Program-made: the position numbers and the translations under genes
Assembly: GCF_004137255.1 (NCBI RefSeq)
Contig: NZ_SDWT01000001.1
Span: 620,001-684,000, forward strand
Direction: 5' to 3'
Origin: Nocardioides oleivorans
GTDB taxonomy: Bacteria; Actinomycetota; Actinomycetes; Propionibacteriales; Nocardioidaceae
DNA: 64,000 bases
In this document: positions 1 to 8,260 of the stretch, in pieces
How positions within the stretch are numbered: the stretch's first letter is position 1
Layout of the letters: each line of letters opens with the position of its first letter
The notes under the pieces: model-generated
The model's input: the letters and a program-made list of their open reading frames with translations, nothing else
Database searches by the model: none
Told to the model about the DNA's origin: nothing

Positions 1-1200
1 CGACATCATCGCCTCGCGGCCGGCGTTGACCATGTCGGCGCCGAGGGCGAAGGCGACGATCGCGTTCTCCGGGATGCCGAGCTTGCCGGCGCCGATGAAG
101 ACCACGTCGTCGGTGAGGCCCGCGGTGGCGAAGCGGCGGTAGACCTCGGCGAAGGCGATCCGGAAGGGGTAGGCCACCGAGTCGGAGAAGATCATCGGCG
201 CGGCACCGGTGCCGCCCTCACCACCGTCGATGTTGACGAAGTCGACGCCGCGCTGGCCGTCGGCCATCGCCGCGGTGAGCTCGTCCCACATCGTCAGGTT
301 GCCGACGGCTGACTTGATGCCGACCGGCAGGCCGGTCGCCTGGGCGACGGTCTCCACGAAGTCGAGCATCGAGTCGACGTCGCCGAACACCTCGTGGCGG
401 CTCGGCGACGCACAGTCCTTGCCCTGGGGGATGCCCCGGATCTCGGCGATCTCCTTGCTGACCTTCTCCCCCGGCAGCATGCCGCCGAGGCCAGGCTTGG
501 CGCCCTGGCTGAGCTTGACCTCGATCGCCCTGACCGGAGCGGACTGCACGAGGTCGACGAGCCGGGCCAGGTCGAAGCGGCCGTGCTCGTCGCGGCAGCC
601 GAAGTAGGAGGTGCCGATCTGGAAGACGATGTCGCCGCCGTGGCGGTGGTGCGGCGAGAGCGCACCCTCGCCGGTGTTCTGGAGGCAGCCGGCCATGGCG
701 GCGCCCTTGTTGAGCGACTCGACGGCCTTGCCCGACAGCGAGCCGAAGCTCATCCCGGAGATGTTCACGACCGACTGCGGGCGGAAGGAGTGCGTACGAC
801 CCCGCGCCGCGCCCATCACCTTCGCGCAGGGCAGCGCGATCTCCTCCTGCGCGTGCGGCATGGTCGCGGCACCGGGGCCGGTGAAGGTGCGGTGCTTGAT
901 GATCGGGTAGCCCGTGAGGTTCTCGACGTCGTTGTCGGTGCCGAAGCCGAAGTAGTTGTTCTCCATCTTGGAGCTGGCATAGACCCAGCGGCGCTGGTCA
1001 CGGCTGAACGGCCGCTCCTCGTCGTTGCCGGTGACGATGTACTGGCGCAGCTCGGGACCGACCTTCTCGACCAGGAACCGGCCGTGGCCCAGGACAGGGA
1101 AGTTGCGCAGGATCGCGTGCTTCCTCTGGACCAGGTCGTGCGCCGCCGTCGCCGCAGTGGCCGCCGCTGCGCCGCCCAGGATCGCGTACCTCCACCTCAT
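1..1200 (-). CDS. FMN-binding glutamate synthase-like protein (partial)
   Basis: Only the first 400 codons are present; the reading frame runs off the left edge, so the C-terminus is missing. After a short alanine-rich N-terminal stretch the protein shows the GltB-type FMN barrel: NISGMSFGSLSG near residue 145, KLSQGAKPGLGG near 225 and the glycine-rich GGEGGTGAAP flavin-phosphate site near 325. No glutaminase domain precedes it, so it belongs to the stand-alone glutamate-synthase-domain family, often predicted as membrane-associated oxidoreductases; the true substrate is unknown. The ATG at 1200 is the first in-frame start and gives the normal N-terminus of the family. It lies 70 bp downstream of the anti-sigma gene on the same strand and could be cotranscribed. 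Confidence 0.9.
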   Translation of the reverse strand, partial: MRWRYAILGGAAAATAATAAHDLVQRKHAILRNFPVLGHGRFLVEKVGPELRQYIVTGNDEERPFSRDQRRWVYASSKMENNYFGFGTDNDVENLTGYPIIKHRTFTGPGAATMPHAQEEIALPCAKVMGAARGRTHSFRPQSVVNISGMSFGSLSGKAVESLNKGAAMAGCLQNTGEGALSPHHRHGGDIVFQIGTSYFGCRDEHGRFDLARLVDLVQSAPVRAIEVKLSQGAKPGLGGMLPGEKVSKEIAEIRGIPQGKDCASPSRHEVFGDVDSMLDFVETVAQATGLPVGIKSAVGNLTMWDELTAAMADGQRGVDFVNIDGGEGGTGAAPMIFSDSVAYPFRIAFAEVYRRFATAGLTDDVVFIGAGKLGIPENAIVAFALGADMVNAGREAMMS

Positions 1201-1270
1201 GGGTCATGCCTAGCCCTCGCGCCGGGCGATGTCGAGGAACCGCGCGCGAACGGTGCACGGCAGTGTCGGC

Positions 1271-1975
1271 TCAGGCGAGCTCGCCGCGGGCGAGGCTCAC
1301 CCCGGAGTGGGTGGGGTCGCCGTCGTCGGGCTCGATGGAGATGTCGACGATCCGGTAGCCCTCGTCGACGAGGTCGCCGGGCACCCGGAACTCCCCCGAC
1401 TCACCGTCGCCGAGCACTCCCAGGGCCACCATCCGGTTGCCGTCGAGGTTGATCAGCCAGACCTCGTGGAAGCCGTCCTCCTCGCCGAGGTCGCGCGCCT
1501 CGACGCGCAGCGTGACGGCGTCGGCGTCACGCACGACCTCGGCCACGCCACGCGACTGCTCGCTGTCGAGGGCCGTGAGGTCGGCCGCGGCGACCACGGT
1601 CGCCGGGTCGCGCGGATCCGGCGAGGGAGCGGGGTCGTCGAGGGTCAACCTGCCCAGGCCGAGGCCGACCACCAGCGCGACGGCGGCGGCGAGCCCGGCG
1701 ACCCAGGTCGGCAGGGCACGACGACGGTTCGAGGGCGGGGTCAGCGGCACCACCTGGGCGCTCGAGCCCGCGATCTCGGCGAGCACCCGGCGGCGTACGT
1801 CCTCGGGCGGGGCGACCAGCGCCTCGGACTCGACGGCCGTCGACCGGACGCCGGCCAGCCGGTCGACCAGGGCGGCGCAGTCCTCGCAGCCGGACACGTG
1901 CTCGCGGACGAGCGGGTCCACGTCGGAGCCGTCGAGCACCAGGCCCGCGAGGTCGTCAGGATGAGGATGGGTCAT
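1271..1975 (-). CDS. rskA: Anti-sigma factor, RskA-like
   Basis: 234 residues. The N-terminal zinc-binding anti-sigma signature H-x3-C-x2-C (His26, Cys30, Cys33) is followed by one membrane segment at about residues 90-111 and a C-terminal extracytoplasmic RskA domain (FHEVWLINLDGNRMVALG near 170). Family knowledge: such proteins hold a cognate ECF sigma factor at the membrane and release it after regulated proteolysis. The gene overlaps the end of the upstream sigma gene by 20 bp, which implies translational coupling and a one-to-one pair. The fasciclin gene next door matches the mycobacterial SigK/RskA arrangement, where the sigma factor drives MPT70/MPT83. The name rests on domains and context. 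Confidence 0.88.
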   Translation of the reverse strand: MTHPHPDDLAGLVLDGSDVDPLVREHVSGCEDCAALVDRLAGVRSTAVESEALVAPPEDVRRRVLAEIAGSSAQVVPLTPPSNRRRALPTWVAGLAAAVALVVGLGLGRLTLDDPAPSPDPRDPATVVAAADLTALDSEQSRGVAEVVRDADAVTLRVEARDLGEEDGFHEVWLINLDGNRMVALGVLGDGESGEFRVPGDLVDEGYRIVDISIEPDDGDPTHSGVSLARGELA

Positions 1976-2534
1976 CGCGCACCTCCTCGAGTCGGCGATG
2001 GAGCTCCAGCAGCCCCCTGCGCAGGTGGCTCTTCACGGTGCCCAGTGGTAGTTCGGTGCGGTCGGCGATCTGGTTGTGTGTCAGGTCACCCCAAAATGCG
2101 AGCCGCAGGATCGTGCGGCGCGGATCGGGCATCTCCTCGACCACCTGGCGTACCACGACCCGGTCGACCAGCTCGTCGTCGACGACCGTCACGGGGTCCG
2201 GGACCGCGGCGACGCGCGTCACCTTGCGCACGTCGCGCGCACGCGCGGCCCGCACGTCGGCGACCTTGTGGCGGGCGATCCCGAGGAGCCAGGCCGGTAG
2301 CGCCCCCGGGGTCGGGACCAGCGTGTGGCGCCCCTGCCAGGCCGCGACGAACACCTGCTGGGTGACCTCCTCGGCGTCGTGGTGGTCGGCGAGGGCGCGG
2401 AGGGCGAAGGTGTGCACCAGGGCCGACCAGCGATCGAAGATGGCCTCGAGCGCCGACTCCTCACCCGCGACCAGGCGCGAGGCGAGGGACCGGACGTCGT
2501 CTCGGCCCTCGAACTCGCTCACCCCACTCACCAC
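1956..2534 (-). CDS. sigK: ECF RNA polymerase sigma factor, SigK-like
   Basis: 192 residues with region 2 (FDRWSALVHTFALRAL and DAEEVTQQVFVAAWQ, about 35-75) and region 4 (RTILRLAFWGDLTHNQIADR then LPLGTVKSHLRRGL, about 135-180), the normal layout of a short ECF sigma factor. It directs RNA polymerase to a small regulon when released by the overlapping anti-sigma factor. It starts 71 bp after the fasciclin gene on the same strand, so all three may form one transcript. A GCATCC-N16-CCGAGA promoter ahead of the fasciclin gene resembles the reported SigK consensus (CCATCC and CCGAAT), suggesting autoregulation. The start at 2534 is the longest convincing one; a GTG five codons inside cannot be excluded. 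Confidence 0.9.
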   Translation of the reverse strand: MVSGVSEFEGRDDVRSLASRLVAGEESALEAIFDRWSALVHTFALRALADHHDAEEVTQQVFVAAWQGRHTLVPTPGALPAWLLGIARHKVADVRAARARDVRKVTRVAAVPDPVTVVDDELVDRVVVRQVVEEMPDPRRTILRLAFWGDLTHNQIADRTELPLGTVKSHLRRGLLELHRRLEEVRDDPSSS

Positions 2535-2605
2535 GGGGACAAGGTACTTGCCGGGCGCCGGCCGAGCAGCGGGGTGAGCCGCTCGACCGGCGCGCCAGCC
2601 TCTTC

Positions 2606-3253
2606 TCAGAGGTCGATCGGGCGCAGCACGCGGTCGATGCCGTGCGCGACCTGCTTGTTGCCCTTGTTGAGGTCGAGGAGCTTCAGGACCGCCATCGGGT
2701 CCTGGGCGTTCTTGTCCTTGTCCTTCAAGGTGACCGACACGGACGGCTTGGTGCGCACCTTGACCTTGAGGGTCTTGCCGGCCGCGGTCTTGAGCGAGGC
2801 GCCGTTGGCCTTGAGCACCTTGTTGCTGGTGAGCGTCTTGCCCGGGACCACGTGGTAGAGCAGGACGGTCTCGATGGTGTCGACACCGGCGAGCTCCACG
2901 AGCGAGCTGAAGATCTTCTTCTCGCTCTTGATGGTCTTGCCGGTGAGGTCCTTGGCCAGCAGGCGGAAGGCCTCGTCGGTGGGCACGAACGCGGTCAGGC
3001 GCTGCGAGCCGTCGGCGAGGAGCGCGACCGGCGAGTCCGGCTTGGCGGCGATGACGGCGAGGACGGCCTCGGTCGTGATGTCGAAGTCATTCTTGTTGTT
3101 GTCGAACTTGTTGCCGTCGGCCGTCAGCAGCGCGGCGAGGCTGTCGTCGCCTGCCTTGGTGGAGGCCACCTGGGCGGTCGCGGCGGGAGCCGTCGCCATC
3201 GCGCCGAGCGCGAGGGCAGAAGCGGCGAGGAGGGCGGGAACGCGTCGGTTCAT
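2606..3253 (-). CDS. Secreted fasciclin (FAS1) domain protein
   Basis: 215 residues: a signal peptide (about 1-28, ending near ATAQ) followed by one FAS1 domain. Visible FAS1 boxes are LTAFVPTDEAFRLL near 95 and LLYHVVPGKTL near 145, with the closing NKQVAHGIDRVLRP near 200. The family includes mycobacterial MPT70/MPT83, secreted or surface proteins with adhesive roles; the role here is unknown. The start ATG at 3253 is preceded by GGAAGG at good spacing. The gene heads a likely operon with the SigK-like and RskA-like genes, a link known from mycobacteria where SigK controls FAS1 proteins. Confidence 0.93.
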   Translation of the reverse strand: MNRRVPALLAASALALGAMATAPAATAQVASTKAGDDSLAALLTADGNKFDNNKNDFDITTEAVLAVIAAKPDSPVALLADGSQRLTAFVPTDEAFRLLAKDLTGKTIKSEKKIFSSLVELAGVDTIETVLLYHVVPGKTLTSNKVLKANGASLKTAAGKTLKVKVRTKPSVSVTLKDKDKNAQDPMAVLKLLDLNKGNKQVAHGIDRVLRPIDL

Positions 3254-3302
3254 CGAGGGTTTCCTTCCATCGGGGGTGCCGGTCGGCACCCTGTCCTCAC
3301 CT

Positions 3303-3330
3303 TCTCGGTGCGAACACCGCGGTTGGATGC
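3303..3330 (-). promoter_or_regulatory. Putative SigK-type promoter of the fasciclin gene
   Basis: On the minus strand GCATCC (3330-3325) and CCGAGA (3308-3303) are separated by exactly 16 nt. This resembles the mycobacterial SigK consensus CCATCC-N16/17-CCGAAT. The predicted start of transcription lies about 45 nt before the fasciclin start codon. The assignment combines motif similarity with the neighbouring sigK-rskA pair; binding is inferred. Confidence 0.55.
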
Positions 3331-3352
3331 ACCCGGTGCGTAGATTCTTCCC

Positions 3353-4666
3353 ATGGACCTGATCCCCACGCCCGACCAGGTGGTCGCGGCGGCCGGAAAT
3401 GTCGCGCACACCGTGCTCTACGGCGGGCTCGCCGACCTGCGCCCGATGCCCCGGACGCTCATCGACGACGGCGAGCTGCGCGAGGTCTACCACTACCGCC
3501 CGGCCAGGGACGTGCCCGAGAGCGGCGACCCGGTGCTCCTGGTGACCCCGCTGGCCGCGCCGGCACTGTGCTTCGACCTGCGCCGCGGCTGCTCCCTGGT
3601 CGAGCACCTCGTCGCCCAGGGGCGCCCTACCTACCTGCTGGAGTACGGGCAGGTGTCGTTCAAGAACCGGTCGCTCGGCGTCGAGCACTGGGTCGACGAG
3701 GTCCTGCCCGAGGCGGTCCGGGCCGTGCACGAGCACTCCGGCGGCCGCGGCGTGCACCTCGTCGGCTGGAGCCTGGGCGGGCTCTTCGCCCTCCTCACCG
3801 CCGCCGACCGGCGGGACCTGCCGATCGCCTCCCTGACCGTGCTCGGCTCGCCCGTCGACGTCCGCAAGGTGCCGCTGGTGGCGCCCGTCCGGCCACTGCT
3901 CAACCTCACGCAGGGCCGGGGCGCGATCACCCGCGCCTACCGCGCGCTCGGAGGGGTTCCGGTCCCCCTCGTCAACTGGGCGTTCAACGCCGCGTCGGCG
4001 CAGAAGCTGGTGACCAAGCCACTGGCCGTCCTCACCCACCTCGACGACACCGACTACCTCGCCCAGCTCGAGGCGGTCGACCGGTTCCGCGCCAACATGA
4101 CGGCCTACCCGGGCCGGACGTTCGGCCAGCTCTACCACCGCTTCGTCAAGGGCAACGCCCTCGCGGGCGGCAGCATGGACATCGGCTCGCGCACCGTCGA
4201 CCTGGCTGCGATCGAGGTGCCGGTGCTCGTCTTCGCCGGCAACACCGACGGCATCGCGCCCCTGCCTGCCGTACGTGCCGTGGTGCCGCTGCTGGCCGGC
4301 TCACGGCAGGTGCGTTTCGAGGTCGTGCCCGGCGGCCACCTCGGCATGCTCACCGGCCGCGCCGCGCGCGGGACGACGTGGACCGCGATCGACGAGTGGG
4401 TCGAGGAGTGGTCGGTCGGCGTGGTGCCGGTGGCCCGGAAGGCCACTGCGAAGAAGGCCGCTGCGAAGAAGGCTCCGGCGAAGAAGGCTGCCGCGAAGAA
4501 GGCCGCACCCCGGAAGGCTGCTGCGAAGAAGGCTCCGGTGAAGAAGGCTCCGGCGAAGACCGCCGCGAAGAAGACAGCCGCGAAGAAGTCGTCGGCCAGC
4601 ACCATCGGCTCCAACCCCTCACGCCGCTACGGCTCCGCCGGGTCGCGGGCGCTGGGCCAGCAGTGA
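3353..4666 (+). CDS. Alpha/beta hydrolase with lysine/alanine-rich histone-like tail
   Basis: 437 residues. Residues 1-360 form an alpha/beta hydrolase related to PHA synthase/depolymerase-type proteins. The triad is readable: Ser140 in GWSLGG, Asp299 in GNTDG and His329 in GGHLG. PHA synthases have Cys at the nucleophile, so hydrolysis or acyl transfer is more likely than polymerisation. From about residue 362 to 418 the protein becomes a KKAAAKKAPAKKA-type repeat like histone H1 or Lsr2/HupB tails, which could bind nucleic acid or polyanions. TAGATT at 3341-3346 sits 6 nt before the ATG, suggesting a leaderless transcript. The stop codon overlaps the GTG of the next gene. Confidence 0.85.
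   Translation: MDLIPTPDQVVAAAGNVAHTVLYGGLADLRPMPRTLIDDGELREVYHYRPARDVPESGDPVLLVTPLAAPALCFDLRRGCSLVEHLVAQGRPTYLLEYGQVSFKNRSLGVEHWVDEVLPEAVRAVHEHSGGRGVHLVGWSLGGLFALLTAADRRDLPIASLTVLGSPVDVRKVPLVAPVRPLLNLTQGRGAITRAYRALGGVPVPLVNWAFNAASAQKLVTKPLAVLTHLDDTDYLAQLEAVDRFRANMTAYPGRTFGQLYHRFVKGNALAGGSMDIGSRTVDLAAIEVPVLVFAGNTDGIAPLPAVRAVVPLLAGSRQVRFEVVPGGHLGMLTGRAARGTTWTAIDEWVEEWSVGVVPVARKATAKKAAAKKAPAKKAAAKKAAPRKAAAKKAPVKKAPAKTAAKKTAAKKSSASTIGSNPSRRYGSAGSRALGQQ
4437..4590 (+). repeat. Degenerate AAGAAGGCT(C/G)C-type coding repeat
   Basis: Short degenerate units built around AAGAAGGC recur about a dozen times inside the hydrolase gene and encode its Lys/Ala tail. The period is 12-15 bp and unit sequence varies, as in low-complexity basic tails of actinobacterial proteins. 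Length variation between strains is expected. Confidence 0.85.
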
Positions 4667-6021
4667 GCACCACGACGACGCCGGGCGAGGCAGCCCGGCT
4701 TCCTCGCTCCGTCCGGATCGGCTACGGCAGCGGCTCGGTCGCCACGGGCGCCTTCGGCACGGTGCCGGGCCTGATGCTGCTGCCGTACCTCACCGACGAG
4801 CTGGGCATCGCCGCGCTCTGGGCGGGCGTGATCGTCTTCCTGCCGAAGGCGTGGGACGTCGTGCTCAACCCGATCGCCGGCCGGGTCAGTGACCGCACCC
4901 TCGACCCGGCCGGTCCGCGTCGCCCGTGGCTGATCCGGGCGGGGCTGATGCTGGCCGGTGCGTTCGCCCTGATCTTCGCCGCACCCGACCTCGGCAGCCA
5001 GCTGCTCGAGGCCGGCTGGGTGCTGGTGTTCTTCGTGCTGGCGGCCACGGCGTACGCCTTCTTCCAGGTGCCCTACGTCGCGATGCCGGCGGAGATCACG
5101 TCGTCCTACGACGAGCGCACGCGGTTGATGACGTGGCGGGTCGCGATCCTGGCGTTCACGATCATGCTGGCCGGGGCCACGGCGCCGGTCATCCGCGACG
5201 CGGTCGGCGGGCGTGACGGCTACCGCGTGATGGGCGTGGTGATGGCCGTGCTGATCGTGGTCGGCGTGGTGAGCGCGTGGTGGGGCACCCGGCGGGCGCC
5301 GATCGGCGCGGTGGCGGCCGGTGCGGGGTCGCTGCGCGAGCAGCTGCGGATCGTCGGTCGGGCCAGGGACTTCCGGGTGCTGCTGACGACGTTCGTGCTG
5401 CAGGCCCTGGCGACCGGTTGCATGCTGGCGGGCGTCGACTACCTCGCGGGCGACGTCCTCGAGAGCACCGGCGCGGCCACGATCCTCTTCGTCTGCTTCG
5501 TCGGACCGGCGCTGCTGCTGACGCCGGTCTGGACCTCGTTCGGCATGCGGGTGGGCAAGCGCCGCGGCTACGTCATCTCCTCGCTCATCCTGGCCGCCGG
5601 CGCCCTGCTGGCGGCGTCCGCGCAGGTGGCGCCGGCGGGCGTCGTGTTCGCCGCGACCGCGCTCGTCGGCGTCGGCTACGCGGGCTGCCAGGTCTTCCCG
5701 ATGGCGATGCTGCCTGACGCGGCCGCCGTCGACTCCGCGAGGACCGGCGAGAACCGCACGGGTGTCTACACCGGTGTCTGGACCGCCGGGGAGACCCTGG
5801 GCCTCGCGCTCGGCCCGGCCGTCTTCGCCGTCGTGCTCGCCCTCGGTGGCTACCTCTCCAGCGACGGACGTGAGATCACCCAGCCCGGCTCGGCGCTGAC
5901 CGCGATCACGCTCGGCTTCTCGCTGCTCCCGGCCGCGCTGACCCTGCTCAGCCTGTGGTGGCTGCGCCAGTACACCCTCGACGCCGCCGAGGTGGCGGCT
6001 GCGGAAGGAGCCCCTGCATGA
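4663..6021 (+). CDS. MFS transporter, GPH (sugar:cation symporter) type
   Basis: 452 residues with about 12 hydrophobic segments. The loop after the second segment reads NPIAGRVSDRTLDPAGPRRPWL, typical of glycoside-pentoside-hexuronide:cation symporters (MelB relatives). It probably imports a sugar, glycoside or related small molecule with a cation; the substrate cannot be read from sequence. The GTG at 4663 overlaps the previous stop (GTGA) and its own stop overlaps the next ATG (ATGA), so hydrolase, transporter, PLP enzyme and ung form one translationally coupled run. No sugar-degrading enzyme is adjacent. Confidence 0.85.
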   Translation: MSTTTTPGEAARLPRSVRIGYGSGSVATGAFGTVPGLMLLPYLTDELGIAALWAGVIVFLPKAWDVVLNPIAGRVSDRTLDPAGPRRPWLIRAGLMLAGAFALIFAAPDLGSQLLEAGWVLVFFVLAATAYAFFQVPYVAMPAEITSSYDERTRLMTWRVAILAFTIMLAGATAPVIRDAVGGRDGYRVMGVVMAVLIVVGVVSAWWGTRRAPIGAVAAGAGSLREQLRIVGRARDFRVLLTTFVLQALATGCMLAGVDYLAGDVLESTGAATILFVCFVGPALLLTPVWTSFGMRVGKRRGYVISSLILAAGALLAASAQVAPAGVVFAATALVGVGYAGCQVFPMAMLPDAAAVDSARTGENRTGVYTGVWTAGETLGLALGPAVFAVVLALGGYLSSDGREITQPGSALTAITLGFSLLPAALTLLSLWWLRQYTLDAAEVAAAEGAPA

Positions 6022-7475
6022 CGGAGCACCGCGTGACCAGTCCCCTCGGCCCGCTCGAGCGGCTGAAGGCGCTCCAGGGCGCAGACCTGCCGGTGCACGG
6101 TGGCCGGACCCTGGCCTACGTCTACGACTCCGGTGAGCCCACGGTCGACCGCATCGCACGGGAGGCGGTGGCCGCCTACGCCGCGTCCAACGCGCTCGAC
6201 CCGACTGCCTTCCCGTCCCTGCTCCAGATGGAGAACGAGCTCGTCGGCTTCGCCTGCGACCTGCTCGACGCGCCCGCCTCGGCCGTCGGCACGGTGACCT
6301 CGGGCGGCACGGAGTCGATCCTGCTGGCGGTCCAGGGCGCCCGTGACGCCCGCCCCGACGTCGTACGGCCCACGATGGTGCTGCCGAGCACCGCGCACGC
6401 CGCGTTCCACAAGGCCGCGCACTACTTCGGCGTCGGGGCCGTGCTCGTTCCGGTCGGCCCCGACTTCCGCGCCGACCCTGCGGCGATGGCGGCCGCGATC
6501 GACGACTCGACCGTGCTCGTCGTGGCCAGCGCGCCGTCGTACGCCCACGGCGTGGTCGACCCGGTCACCGAGGTCGCCGCGGCCGCCGCAGCGCGTGGGG
6601 TGCGCTGCCACGTCGACGCGTGCATCGGCGGCTGGGTGCTGCCGTACGCCGCCCGGCTGGGGCGCGAGGTGCCGCCGTGGACCTTCGCCGTCGAGGGGGT
6701 CACCTCGATCAGCGTCGACACCCACAAGTACGCCTACGCCCCCAAGGGCACGTCGCTGCTGCTGCACCGCGAGGCGTCGCTGCGCAGGCCGCAGTTCTTC
6801 GCCTCGGCCGCGTGGCCGGGCTACACGATGCTCAACGCGACGACGCAGTCGACGCGGTCCGGCGGGCCGATCGCCGGGACGTGGGCCGTGGTCGAGCACG
6901 TCGGCGACGACGGCTACCTCGCGCTGGCCGGACGCGCCTTCGAGGCGGTCGACGCGATCGTGGCGGAGATCGACGCCTCCCCGGCGCTGCGGCTGGTCGT
7001 GCCGCCGGACTCGACGCTCGTGACGCTCGCGACCGACGACTCGCTCGACCCGTTCACGCTGACCGACGAGCTCCTCGCACGCGGGTGGTACGTCCAGCCG
7101 CAGCTGTCGCACGCCGACGACGGGCCGAGCATCCACCTGTCGGTCAGCGCGGGCACCCTCGCGCACGTCGACGAGCTCGCGACCGCGCTCGCGGAGTCGG
7201 TCGCCGCCGCCGTGGCGGCCGGCCCGGTCTCCGTCGACCCGGGCGTGGTCGCCTTCATCGAGGCGCTGGACCCGGCCGCGCTGGGCGACGACGACTTCGA
7301 CGGGCTGCTCGCCGCGTCGGGGCTGGTGGGTGCGTCGGCGGACGGGGAGCTCGAGCTGCCGACCCGGATGGCCGAGGTCAACGCGATGCTCGACGTGGCC
7401 TCGCCCGCCATGCGGGAGGCCCTGCTGGTGGCGTTCCTCGACCGGCTGCAGCGGCCGTCGCGGGGGGAGCGCTGA
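6018..7475 (+). CDS. PLP-dependent decarboxylase, group II / sphingosine-phosphate lyase-like
   Basis: 485 residues. Type I PLP fold with TSGGTES near residue 95 (phosphate binding), Asp200 in CHVDACIGG contacting the pyridine nitrogen, and Lys237 in [13 protein letters not shown] as the Schiff-base lysine. This matches group II amino-acid decarboxylases, including glutamate/tyrosine/aspartate decarboxylases and sphingosine-1-phosphate lyase-like proteins; the last fits [11 protein letters not shown] best. The substrate is not determinable here. Start ATG overlaps the transporter stop, and its stop overlaps the ung start, so it is cotranscribed with both. Confidence 0.85.
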   Translation: MTEHRVTSPLGPLERLKALQGADLPVHGGRTLAYVYDSGEPTVDRIAREAVAAYAASNALDPTAFPSLLQMENELVGFACDLLDAPASAVGTVTSGGTESILLAVQGARDARPDVVRPTMVLPSTAHAAFHKAAHYFGVGAVLVPVGPDFRADPAAMAAAIDDSTVLVVASAPSYAHGVVDPVTEVAAAAAARGVRCHVDACIGGWVLPYAARLGREVPPWTFAVEGVTSISVDTHKYAYAPKGTSLLLHREASLRRPQFFASAAWPGYTMLNATTQSTRSGGPIAGTWAVVEHVGDDGYLALAGRAFEAVDAIVAEIDASPALRLVVPPDSTLVTLATDDSLDPFTLTDELLARGWYVQPQLSHADDGPSIHLSVSAGTLAHVDELATALAESVAAAVAAGPVSVDPGVVAFIEALDPAALGDDDFDGLLAASGLVGASADGELELPTRMAEVNAMLDVASPAMREALLVAFLDRLQRPSRGER

Positions 7476-8185
7476 TGAGCTCCTTGACGGGACTGGTCGA
7501 CTCGGGTCGGATGGCGGCGGACTGGGCCGCCGCGCTGGAGCCGGTCGACGACCAGGTCGCCGCGATGGGCCGATTCCTCCGCGACGAGGAGGCCGCCGGT
7601 CGCGGCTACCAGCCCGGCGCCGAGCGGATCTTCCGGGCGTTCGAGCGCCCGCTCGCCGACGTCCGCGTCCTGGTGGTCGGGCAGGACCCCTACCCGAACC
7701 CGTCGCACCCGATCGGGCTGAGCTTCGCCGTCGAGCGGCACGTGTGGCCGCTCCCGCCGAGCCTGCTCAACATCTACGTCGAGCTCCGCGACGACCTCGG
7801 CATCGTGCCGCCCAGGCACGGCGACCTCTCCGCGTGGGCCGACCAGGGCGTGATGCTGCTCAACAGGTCGCTCACCGTCCGGCCCGGCGACTCCAACAGC
7901 CACCAGGGCAAGGGCTGGGAGGCCGTCACCGAGCGCGCGATCACCGCCCTCGCCGAGCGCGGCGGACCGTGCGTGGCGATCCTCTGGGGCAGCCACGCGA
8001 AGAACCTCAAGCCGTTGCTCGGGTCGATCCCGTGGGTCGAGTCGGTGCACCCCTCCCCGCTCAGCGCGCGGCGCGGCTTCTTCGGGTCGAAGCCCTTCAG
8101 CCAGGTCAACCGGCTGCTCGAGGAGCAGGGTGCCGCGCCCGTCGACTGGACGCTGCCGGCCTACGACGACGTACCTCCACGCTGA
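7475..8185 (+). CDS. ung: Uracil-DNA glycosylase
   Basis: 236 residues, family 1 UDG, which removes uracil from DNA in base-excision repair. The water-activating loop reads [18 protein letters not shown] with the catalytic Asp71; most bacterial enzymes have His after GQDPY, but Pro here matches mycobacterial Ung. The minor-groove loop [14 protein letters not shown] carries His192. Asn in LLNRSLTVR is also present for uracil recognition. Length is normal. The ATG overlaps the decarboxylase stop (TGATG), showing it is the last gene of the coupled run. Confidence 0.97.
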   Translation: MSSLTGLVDSGRMAADWAAALEPVDDQVAAMGRFLRDEEAAGRGYQPGAERIFRAFERPLADVRVLVVGQDPYPNPSHPIGLSFAVERHVWPLPPSLLNIYVELRDDLGIVPPRHGDLSAWADQGVMLLNRSLTVRPGDSNSHQGKGWEAVTERAITALAERGGPCVAILWGSHAKNLKPLLGSIPWVESVHPSPLSARRGFFGSKPFSQVNRLLEEQGAAPVDWTLPAYDDVPPR

Positions 8186-8206
8186 CCTCCACGGGCAGCC
8201 GGTCGA

Positions 8207-8250
8207 TTGCCATCAGCCCGCTTCGGGAATATAGTTGAATTCCGGACTAT
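8207..8250 (+). promoter_or_regulatory. Near-consensus sigma-A promoter with overlapping dyad operator
   Basis: TTGCCA (8207-8212), 17 nt spacer and TATAGT (8230-8235) match the major sigma factor consensus at 10 of 12 positions, rare in this GC-rich window. A dyad ATAGT-N10-ACTAT (8231-8250) covers the -10 and the expected start site, as for a repressor of MarR or similar type. GAGGTG at 8252-8257 is the ribosome binding site of the dioxygenase gene. No candidate repressor gene is adjacent. Confidence 0.7.
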
Positions 8251-8260
8251 TGAGGTGACC

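Noticed and set aside
3353-4666. PHA synthase
   Set aside because: The nucleophile is Ser140 in GWSLGG instead of the Cys required in PHA synthases.
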